From the NCBI GenBank assembly GCA_007844125.1, contig CM017572.1, positions 21,683,407 to 21,747,406 of the forward strand: a stretch of 64,000 nucleotides of DNA. Direction: 5' to 3'. This document shows positions 12,101 through 24,100 of this stretch, piece after piece. Position numbers and translations under genes: made by a program. The DNA is from Sinonovacula constricta. Lineage: Eukaryota > Mollusca > Bivalvia > Cardiida > Solecurtidae. Position 1 is the first letter of the stretch. Every line of letters begins with the position of its first letter. The notes below the pieces were generated by a model, which had not been told where the DNA came from, did no database searches, and worked only from the letters and a program-made list of their open reading frames with translations.

Positions 12101-15100
12101 CACGGATACCAAATATCAAAGCTCAAGCTCTTAAGGTTTTTGACAAGTATATTTTGCAAAGTTTCCTCTATTGGGAAAATGACCATGACCTTGGTGGCTA
12201 TATTTTTTTGACAGATCAAAATTCTTTTAACAGTCTTGATACAGGGCCACCCAAGGAACATGTGTACTAAATATCAAGGCTCTAGTCTTTGTGGTTTCTA
12301 ACAAGAAGATTTTCTAAGTTTTCCCATCTTGACACATATGAAAAATGGCCATCCCTCTGGTGATGTCAGATGTTCCCAATTGCTCACCCTAAGCATAAGC
12401 TCAGGTGAGCTAAAAATCAGTAAAAAACTATAAATCTTTTTATCTCACCTCTACGAGTGTGCATCTTTTCCTCGGCTTGGTTGCCTTGGTAACGTCCCGC
12501 CTCTATGACTGTGATCTGACTGTCATCCTCATCGTCGGCACTGTAGCCAGCATTCTTCCCCATCTCTATGGCCATGCCTTCACATGACTGCATCGCTGAT
12601 GCTGCTGATGGTGAATTAATTCCAGTTTTACAAGCAACACTGCCAACATAATCGCCCTCACACTGCTCTCTTGTCACAGACTTGGTACCACTTCCATTAA
12701 AGTGTGCACACCGGGTACCAACACCACAACACACACATTTACCACATAAACAAGTGTCCCCACAGTCTTTACACATATGCTTAACACACACACAGCCTCC
12801 TCCATCACTACACATATTTTTACCACATGAATCATTACCATCATCACTATAACACATATGTTTAGCACACAAACAATCACATCCATCACTAGATATTTGA
12901 TTATTACACGTACATGACTGGCAACTTAATTTATCCTGATCAAACCCTGAATTTATGGTTTTCAAACCAGGCTGATCTTTCTGTAAATGCTTGACACATT
13001 TGGGATGTCTTCTACAACAGGCATCTGTATCAGCTGTACCTGAAGCCATGCATACTTGGAGTAAACCATTGTTTTCATCCACTGCTTCAAACCCATCATC
13101 ATTTTCTGGCACTTTTCCAACAGATTCCAAACTAACTCTATCATCTAAAAGCTCACTCTGAGATTTCTTTTGGCCATCCTGCAGATATTTGGAATTTTTT
13201 CTTGCATATGAACTAGCACTGCTGCCAGGACTGGATTCTGAATCGTTTTGCAGAACATCATTGTCTTGTTCATTGCAGCTCTCTAAAGCATGGAGTTCGT
13301 GTATTACTAAAGAGTCACCCTCAGAATTCAGTTCATGGTTCGATGTTGCTAAAGATTGCACTGAGGGGTTTTCAACATCATTCACCATAGGAACATCAGG
13401 AATGGCTGAAGGACTTAATGCTTTCTGGTTCATTTTTGCAAGAAGTATATCTATATTCTCAGCATTAGCAAGAAGAGTTTCAATGTCAATAATCCTACTA
13501 CTAAAGCTATTTCGAGATTTTGGCAAGGTTGTGGACTTGAAAGAACGTTTTTCATACTTATTTGGAAGAGAAGAACTGTTAAAACCACTAGTTGTCTCTA
13601 TAGCACCATTAGCTTGGTTGTCTATTTTCCTTTGAAGCACCCGTCTTTGTCTGAACTTTTTGTTCCTACTCCTCTCCTGACTGCGCCCAAGAAAGTAGTC
13701 CTGAAAACTTTCTTCATTCTCAATCTCCTTGTCATACCTTCGATCAAACTCAAACCTTTTTCGCAGGGGTGACTCCTCAAGCAATAATCTGTTTAATGTC
13801 TGCGACTTATGTGACACACCAGAATCAAGATTATCAAGAGGCTCATTTGGTAATAAACTATCTCTTGACCATGACCTTCGACCCTGAAAATGAACCAGAT
13901 CCTTGTCCAAAGTTGGTAAACTTCTTGCTGAAGAAGGCTTTAAAACTGATAGGTCTGGATGGCTTGCAAAATTGACCTCATCCTCAAATCTCACATGTAA
14001 GCCTGAATCAAACACCTGCCGTGTGATTTCACGTGATTTCAGACGTCGTTGGAAGGCCTCAGGGTAGCGCTGCTGTAGTTCTGACAGGAAGTGAGATGCC
14101 TCTCTGGCAGTGTCAGGGTCCAGCGTAAGATCCCCGAGCGATCGGTGAATCTGCAATAATCAAATAGACATGACCAATCTTTAAAAAATCAAACAATGAA
14201 AATAAAAAGGCAACTTTGGCTGAAAAACAGTTACTGTTGATATTTTTTTGTATGGGCATTGCTTCATTTTCCTGCCATGTAGCATTAGATGTTTTGATTC
14301 CTGAAGATTTTAATTTTCTTGAGAAAAAAATCCAACAGTGCATGATTGGGACCCCTTAAAACCTGGTTATAATATTCATTTACTTATGCCTATGGCAAAA
14401 TAATCAGTGTTAAATGCAAAATACCCTCCATCAATAGTACAGGTAATAGGTAGGTTATCCCAGTGCTACATGTATAACAAGACTTGTTATTAAACAACTT
14501 GCTAACAGGTAGGTTATCCCAGTGCTATATGACTGTATTACAAGACTTGTTATCAAACCACTTGCTAGCAGTAAGTTATCCCAGTGCTACATGTATAACA
14601 AGACTTGTTATCAAACCACTTGCTAACAGGTAGGTTATCCCAGTGCTACATGTATAACAAGACTTGTTATCAAACCACTTGCTAACAGAAAGTTATCCCA
14701 GTGCTATATGTATAACAAGACTTGTTATCAAACCACTTGCTAACAGAAAGTTAACCAAGTGCTACATGTATAACAAGATTTGTTATCAAACCACTTGCTA
14801 ACAAAAAGTTAACCAAATGTTTATCTGACCTGCTCAACACAAACTTTGATTGAAAATCATCAAAACACTAACATGTAGACATACATGACTGTGAACTTTT
14901 GGGAGGGCCAAAGTGGGAGATTTTCACTTGCGAAGTGGGAGATTTGCTATTTTATATAAACAGAGAAGGAAGTTATGTTTCCAAGTAGGGAGATTTCTGA
15001 AATTTTTTAAAACATTCCTCATTTTCAAATAATTTTTAATCTTAAAAGAGGGAGCCTCCAAAAGCGGGAGAGTTCACATGTATGTGCAGTGCTACAAAGC

Positions 15101-18100
15101 CATCTCAATTTAAATAAATATACTCACAAACTAGGTTAAACACCACATAACTTTCCACAGAACATCACTACATGTCTATAATTTTTGTTGCATGTGGACT
15201 GCCACTTAAAAATCCAAGTTTTCCATTTTCTTGTACAAAACATACCGATATTGTACATAATTGCACCATTTTGTCTGACAAAATTGCCTTTAAGCTACCG
15301 TAACTAACTATTCTTAATGGCATACCTGAACTAAGTCAGTGTTTAACGACAAAATACCCTTCATCAATAGTACAGGTAACAACAAAATGTAACAGCTATA
15401 AAAATATTGTGAAACTAATCATTAGGTAGGGATACAGTCACTGACTGGTGAAACGTAATTATGAATAATGTAGTTTTAGTTTGTGAAATTGTTATTTATT
15501 TTTGTTTAGTTAAAGAGTTTTTTGTTTTGTTTTTTTGTTGTTTTTTTATATCTTTTCTTTTTTGGGGGTGCAGATAGTGTGGGGCATGTGTGTGTGGAGG
15601 GCGTGTGTGTGGTGGCGGTGGTGGGGTGTGTTGGGGGTGGTGGGTGGTTTGGGTTTTGGGGACTAATAATCTGCTTATAATAGCAATAATTTTATTTTCT
15701 TGTTTTGTTTTATTGTTAAAGTGTTAGAGAATGGCCAACTGGAGGTAGCTTAAATCTAAACACCTTTTTTAATAGTTGGAATTGGGAAACAAGTGTTATC
15801 ATCTTACTGTAATCCCACTTGACTGCCAACTTCCTGGGTAGAACCAGAACTCTACAGCAATTTGCAGTTAAAAGTCATGGCCAAAAAGCAACATCTCCTT
15901 AATAGGTGTCCACTTGAAGCAGATATAGTGCTGCCTTCACTGTGTACAGCATGCAGTGAACACCTGGCATGATACCATATCCAGTCATATTATCCTGACA
16001 CCGGGCAAACCAGTCGTGGAACTAACCTTAAGCGTTAGCAAGGGAGCTATACAACTACCATTTTTAACGACTTTGGTATGATGGGCCTGGGATCGAACCC
16101 GGGGCCTTCCGTACCTGGTGCTGTCACTCTTCTGACTGTGCTACGAGGTCCAATTTAATAATTGCGGAATGATCCATTGATGCAAAGCCACAAGCAAAAT
16201 GTCAACATGTACCTGTATCTTTGCATGTAAGTTGCTGTGACTATTATTAATTAGACGACATTATTAGCACATCCGTACTGCTATTTTGTATACTAAGACT
16301 AAGATTAATCATTACTCCATTGCTCTCAAAATTAGTACCAGTAATATGTGACAGAAATAGTTTGTATTGATTTTTGTATCCTTAAAGAGTGATTTTAGAT
16401 TTAAAGAAAAAACAACTGTTTGTTTTGGCCTTTTATGCAACACAAAATGTAAGTTTGGACATAAACTTAATGGGGAAACACACTTTGAACATAACAAAGA
16501 CCTTAACAATAGTCCAATAAAATCTTTTTTGATGGTTGTTATAAAACGTTTGAACAAAGTCATTTATAGTTCAGATATCGTGAGAAGATTTAAGAAATGT
16601 TATCCAAAAACAAAGGTTTGCCAGAACATATGACATAATAATAAAAAAGAATGTTTGCTTTGTTTTCTTTCATTTGTTTGCGAAAAATGAAAAAGGCAAG
16701 AATATTGTTTCCCATTGGCTTTAGGAAAGTTGTTTACTGATTGTTGTTTGATTTGAGTAATCATATGTTTCATTGTATGAATCATCTGGAAAGGAGGCAT
16801 ATTTAGTGCAGTCCTCTCTGAGATAGCATGGCATGAAAATAGTGACTGATTTATGAAAGGCTCTTTGCTATTTGAACAGAACGATCCTACCTTACATAAT
16901 ATTTATCAACTCTTGAGGGAAAAAGCATATTTAATGTTGCCTTCACTATAATAATAAACGCATATGATTTCCACTTGAAGAATGTTGTCGGCTCTGCAAT
17001 TATTTTTTACAAGAATACAATAACATGTATACTGATAAAACATTTACTTTATGAAGAGATTCACTAAGAATGGCTCAAGTGCTGTTTTTACTTCAATATC
17101 AATATTATTTTCGGGGTCACGATAAAATATGACTGTATGTGCTGACCCTTAAATAAATCAGTTGTCAGTCAGAGATTCACTAAACATGGCTCAAGTGCTG
17201 CTTTTACTTCAATAGCTAAATTTATACTATAAAAATCTTTTCACAACTATTGATCATTTTACTTAGTGGCTCTAGAAGCTATTAGCAAATGTGGAACTTT
17301 TCATGAAAAATATTGATCAATTATACCAAAGGTCACTTTGACAAAGGTATTGATGAATCCATGAAAGCTTTGTCAATCAAGATAATTATCTCATCCTCTC
17401 TCCAGACTTATTCTTTCCTCAGTCGATATACAAACAAAAAGATACCCCACAAAACTGTTGCCAATTTTGTTTTCTTTTTGTTTTAACCCCCCGTAAGTAT
17501 TTATAGTCACCCAGAGAATGTGCTCAGCTGAAGAAGATATGGTGATGGTTTCACCATTACAGCATGCTGGGAACAGCTGAAGGAGATATTGTGGTGCCTT
17601 CACTGTAATGACATGCTGGGAACAGCTGAAGGAGATATGGTGGTGCATTCACTGTAATGGCATGCTTAGAACAGCTGAAGGATATGTGGTGGTGCTTTCA
17701 CTGTAATGGCATGCTGGGAACAGCTGAAGGAGATATTGTGGTGCCTTCACTGTAATGACATGCTGGGAACAGCTGAAGGAGATATGGTGGTGCATTCACT
17801 GTAATGGCATGCTTAGAACAGCTGAAGGATATGTGGTGGTGCTTTCACTGTAATGGCATGCTGGGAACAGCTGAAGGAGATATGGTGGTGCTTTCACTGT
17901 AATGGCATGCTGGGAACAGCTGAAGGAGATATGGTGGTGCTTTCACTGTTATGGCATGCTTGGAACAGCTGAAGGAGATATGGTTGTGCTTTCACTGTAA
18001 TGGCATGCTGGGAATGGCTGAAGGAGATATTATGGTGCTTTCACTGTAATGGCATGCTGGGAACAGCTGAAGGAGATATGGTGGTGCTTTCACTATAATG

Positions 18101-21100
18101 GCATGCTGGGAATGGCTGAAGGAGATATGATGGTGCTTTCACTGTAATGACATGCTGGGAATGGCTGAAGGAGATATGGTGATGCTTTCACTGTAATGAC
18201 ATGCTAGGAACAGCTGAAGGAGATATGGTGGTGCTTTTACTATTATGGCATGCTGGGAATGGCTGAAGGAGATATGGTGGTGCTTTCACTATAATGGCAT
18301 GCTGGGAACAGCTGAAGGAGATATGGTGGTGCTTTCACTATAATGTCATGCTGGGAATGGCTGAAGAAGATATGGTGGTGCTTTCACTGTAATGACATGC
18401 TGGGAATGGCTGAAGGAGATATGGTGGTGCTTTCACTGTAATGACATGCTGGGAATGGCTGAAGGAGATATGGTGGTGCTTTCACTATAATGACATGCTG
18501 GGAACAGCTGAAGGAGATATGGTGGTGATTTCACTGTAATGACATGCTGTGAATGGCTGAAGGAGATATGGTGGTGCTTTCACTGTTATGACATGCTGGG
18601 AATAGCTGAAGGAGATATGGTGGTGCTTTCACTGTAATGACATGCTGGGAATAGCTGAAGGAGATATTATGGTGCTTTTGCTGTAATGACATGCTGGGAA
18701 CAGCTGAAGGAAATATGGTGGTGCTTTCACTATAATGACATGCTGGGAACAGCTGAAGGAGATATGGTGGTGCTTTCAGTGTAATGACATGCTGGGAATG
18801 GCTAAAGGAGATATGGTGGTGCTTTCACTGTTATGACATGCTGGGAACAGCTGAAGGAGATATGGTGGTGCTTTTACTATAATTACATGCTGGGAATGGC
18901 TGAAGGAGATATGGTGGTACTTTCACTGTAATGGCATGCTGGGAATAGCTGAAGGAGATATGGTGGTGCTTTCACTGTAATGACATGCTTGGAATGGCTG
19001 AAGGAGATATGGGGGTGCTTTCACTGTAATTACATGCTGGGAATAGCTGAAGGAGATATGGTGGTGCTTTCACTGTAATGACATGCTGGGAATAGCTGAA
19101 GGAGATATGGTGGTGCTTTTACTGTAATGAAATGCTGGGAACAGCTGAAGGAGATATGGTGGTGCTTTCACTGTAATGACATGCTGGGAACAGCCGAAGG
19201 AGATATGGTGGTACTTTCACTGTAATGACATGCTGGGAATGGCTGAAGGAGATATGGTGGTGCTTTCACTGTAATGGCATGCTGGGAATGGCTGAAGGAG
19301 ATATGGTGGTACTTTCACTGTAATGGCATGCTGAGAATGGCTGAAGGAGATATGGTGGTACTTTCACTGTAATGGCATGCTGGGAATGGCTGAAGGAGAT
19401 ATGGTGGTACTTTCACTGTAATGGCATGCTGGGAATAGCTGAAGGAGATATGGTGGTGCTTTCACTGTATTGGCATGCTGGGAATAGCTGAAGAAGATAT
19501 GGTGATGCTTTCACTGTAATGGCATGCTGGGAATAGCTGAAGGAGATATGGTGGTACTTTCACTTAATGGCATGCAGGGAAGACCTGATCCAACATAATG
19601 CCACAACATACTATTATCACTGGTATATACTGTGAAACCATGTATCATGAGCAACCCTAGTTTGTGGGCAAAGAAAGGGGGGAAATCAATTCCTCATATG
19701 TTCAGCAGACCTCCAGATGGGCCTACAGACTCTTACTGCAATATAGGCAATTTACCTACTCACAATGCTTGGCAGTTACACAGGTTTAAGTGTTTTAACA
19801 CCCATTATTGACTGTCAACTGACTATCATTATCATTATTAGTCTAAATTAAAAATGGAATCAAACCAACTGTTATAAACAAAATTATTTGAACTAAAACA
19901 TCAAAACTTTAAACAAAACAAAACATGCTATAAATAGGGTTTAAACTGAGGTACTTATATTTGAGCTCCTTGCATGCTCACAACTTGACCATTCAGACAG
20001 GTGCTATATAGTTGCAGTTCATTAAAATAATTTAACTTGTCTTCATTGGAAAACCTCTACCATTTTTGTTGAAGGAAATGTATAAGAAGTTACCATTGTA
20101 CTCTGTTAAACTAACAGGTCTAAATCGTCCTGAATGGGACTCGAACCCATGCGGTGAGAGGCTAAATGGTCAGAGGAGTTACAAGTCGGCAACTCTACCA
20201 CTATACCACGGGCACCCCCATTTTAAAATTAACAATTATTCCACGTTTTAAGTGAATATCTTTAACAGATTTCCAGAAATTGATCTTAACCACAAGTTAA
20301 CCGATGAAAAGGTCACTCTAATAGCGCCACGGTTTATCTTTTGAAAAGTAGAGCTGTAAAATGTCATCTTTTTTTTCTCAAACACTAATATCTTTAAGAA
20401 TATGACACTCAGGTTAATATGACAAAGATAATGATGCATCTAGAATCTGTCAATCAAGATAATATTATATCCCCTCTTCTCACCCTACTATTTTCTCCTA
20501 TCTTTGATCCTATTGTGGCATCAATGTCCCTATTGATTTTATACATCATCCTTATACAGACCAAATTACATCCAATGTGGTAACAGCATCTTGATCATTG
20601 AAGTACCATAGTACTACACACTGATGTCTGGTTGAAGGGATGTTTTTCTTTGAACTGCGAATTATCTTTTACCTGTGGTCATGTCAATTTTAACACAGCA
20701 ATTTGTGTTTTATTTTGTTATTTAACAAAAAAAAAAATGAAAAAAAACCCACCAACAAACAACATTGATAACTTGATGCAATAATGATAACAAATGTGAA
20801 CATTGATTTTGTAGATGTAATAGTGGGGACATTGATTTTGTATTTGCAGTTAATACAATGTTACCATTCAGGCAAAAGCAACTGACCTAACAGAGTTCAA
20901 GTATTCCTAGCGTGACAAGAAATAGTTCCAGGTATTTCCATTTTAGCGTGTGCAATGAAAGAGGGTCACAAAAATTTTAAAATTTTCATAATAGTATGCC
21001 CAGACTGTTAAACCAGATGTAAATTTGACAATAAAATGCATCACAAAATGAACTACTTTATACATAAACTACCACCTAGACAGTGTAGAAATACAACATC

Positions 21101-24100
21101 ATATAAAACATGGTACATGTTATGTAATCAGCACAGGGTATTAGAGATCACCTCTCCCAGTCTTGGACGTCCTTAACCTTCTGCTTATCATATTGTCCAC
21201 TATATTAAACATGGGGTTTGGCTCATCTTACATAAAAGCTACTTATGGCAGTTTATCTAAACTGATTTTCTTTGTCTGGAAATGTGACTTCTTTTCCCAA
21301 GAGGTGAATATCTCAGTGATTGCAGCGATTACATTTGCATTGACAAAAGTAATTTATACCTCACTCTACATGGAAGCTTTATTTAAAATAACACCTTATC
21401 ACCTGCCAAGATCAAAATTATGTTGAGATATTATACATACAGGTTATTGTAGATTTTAACAACATCTCTGTTGACATTTTAGGATTTTTCCAGCTCCAGG
21501 ATATTATTCTTTATCTCAAGTCTAGTGTAATTTTAACTGCTCTAATATAAGCATCCTTAAATCAGTTATAGTGCTGCCTTTACTGTATTAGATTGTTGGG
21601 TTTATCATCCCACAAACATTGTTTCAGTTACCTGGAGATGGTGTCCACTTAAAGCAGATATAGTGCTGCCTTCAGTGTGTACAGAATGCCTTGAACACCT
21701 AGCATGATACCACACCCAGTCACATTATAATAACACCTAGCCAACTAGTCTTGGAACTACCCTTATATCTGCTTGAGCATAACCAAGGCTACACCACTAC
21801 CATTATCGCAACTTTGGTACTTTGCGGCCTGGGTTCAAACCCTGAGCTGACGCTCTACCAATGGCATAACCAGGTCTGGTTACTGTATTAGCATGCTGTA
21901 AATTTGTTCATAGCATGAAGAATGGTAACATACCAATAATCCTGAGTCTTGGGTTACATGATCAGAAAGAACCATTGTGAACATAATGAAGGTAGCTTTC
22001 CAAGGTATAAAAATTTTTGGGAATTATCATTTAACTGAGGATTGAACTTTGGGTTTCATTTTGTTTCTTGTCCCCACAGTATACCTAGTGTGCAACAAAG
22101 GCTTCTTAAGTTGTTGTTTTTTGTTTGTTTATTTTTTAAGCAGTCATTGTTCTTTATGTATACACAATAATGGTCATTACAGTGATGACCATCTAAAATT
22201 GGCAGAGACATGTCACTCTGCTGGAAGACCTAACTACATGTAAGTTTTCTTGTCTTATGACCTTCGACCTGAATGGGAATTGAACCAATGCAGTGAGGGG
22301 CTAAGAGGTCAAAGGAGTTACAAGTCGCGACTCTATCACTACGCCATGGGCGCTCCCCACCCTCACTCCAACCCAATAAGTAATGTAAACAAATGTTAAT
22401 AATTCATTGCTGATCTATAACATTCTATATCTTGTAATCAGACTCATACTTTCATTTTTTGGGGCAATATTGAGTAAGTCATGTTAACAAATGTCAATAA
22501 TTCATGGCTGATCTATAACATTCTATATCTGTAATCAGACTTATACTTTCCTTCTATTTCTGTAATAGCCAGTGTAAACAAATTCCAACAATTCATGGGT
22601 GATCTATAACATTCCATGTCTTAAATCAGGCTCATACTAATTAAGCTATTAAACCAATATCTCAATCCCCTAAGGTAAGCTTTCCTGGTATGAGGCCTGA
22701 CCATTAAGTTACTTGGCAATCTAGGTTGTGTTGTTGTTTTTTATATTCTACATTCACATGATTTCAAATGTTATTTGCAGTGATGAACATAAATGGGTTG
22801 CTATAGCAACCTGCAATTTGTAAAACATGTAAAAAAAAACACTGATAAAAATCAGTATCAATTCAAATGTAATTTCTAAAATCTTTATGAATGACCACAG
22901 CAAAGTTGATAGTCCTTGCTGATCAATGGATGTTTAACTAGATGGTATTAACCTGGAGGCCATTCACACAAGTGTCGTAAATGTAAATACCTTTAACAGT
23001 CTCTTGATATTTTACAAGAGCCTTTTAGAAAGAATGGCTATTTATGTGGAATAGAAGACCTCATAACTGCTTGATTATAAATTTACCACAAGTTGACACA
23101 ATATGACGTATGAACAAAGGTTATAAATGTTTTATTTCCTCATAAAAATACCAATGGAATTTATTACTTGGTTACATTAGCTCTTAACCTGCTAAGCTCA
23201 AGCTGACCAGGCTTGGGTGAATAGTGTAGATTAATATCAGCTGGCTCACACTGGCAGAAAATCCTGCCTCGTGAAATGAGGTCTTCTAAAGTAAAAATCA
23301 GCAACTCTACCACTACGCCATGGGTGCCCTCGATACCTTCATAACCTCATCAGGTAAATGGATCTCATCCCACCATCTCTGTAAATAGCGGATGATATAA
23401 CCCATGTGATAAAGATGAGCTTCATCAACAGATATTCATGCATCTGCTCTAAGCCGGACTACTTTTTTTATGAAAGTTCAGGAATATTTCTGAGAACGAA
23501 ACTCATTTATCGCATAATTATTTATTAGTCACCCCAAAATTGTCCATACTATAAAGATTGGTTAAAAGAGCAAACGAGGCTATTAAAAAACAGGGGGATA
23601 AGCGCAGTTTCGATCTCTGTCCTGCAGGATTGAAAATCTAAGTAGCATCGTCTTAACCAACTGAGCTAACCGGACAGTTCATCGCAATCTTCCTAAGTTC
23701 TATTTAACAATGATATAGAAAATTTGTAAACAAAAAAATACATGAAAAGCTTTATTAATCAAAATGTACACATTTTCAACTCAAAAACTTGCAAAAATCT
23801 TAAACAACATGTAATACAGGCACATGATTAAAACTATTTAGGAATAGTAATAAAATCAATAAAAGTACGAATTTGTAGTCAACAAGAATAAAAACAACTA
23901 TCAAAATGTCAGATTATGAGTCCCTGTTGTTTTGATGTTATTTGGTGTGAATTGAAAAAATCTGATGAAGAATCGTGTGAAGACCTAAGCAGTGATGTAG
24001 AGATGAGCTATGAGAATTTCCAGGCAAAATTTGGTTTTAATCCCAACAGTTTTGAGAAGGAAATTGAATCTGTGGCTGTCTCAGAAAGCAGCAATCAGCT

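Noticed and set aside
12064..12270. 68-codon ORF near the 1702-nt exon
   Set aside because: It lies inside the AGCTCACCTGAG element and is made of its internal repeats.
13189..13635. 148-codon plus-strand ORF opposite the large exon
   Set aside because: Antisense shadow of the coding exon; no splice or start context.
20130..20218. tRNA gene candidates at the SINE heads
   Set aside because: A and B boxes are present but the sequences do not form a complete cloverleaf and are joined to SINE bodies elsewhere.
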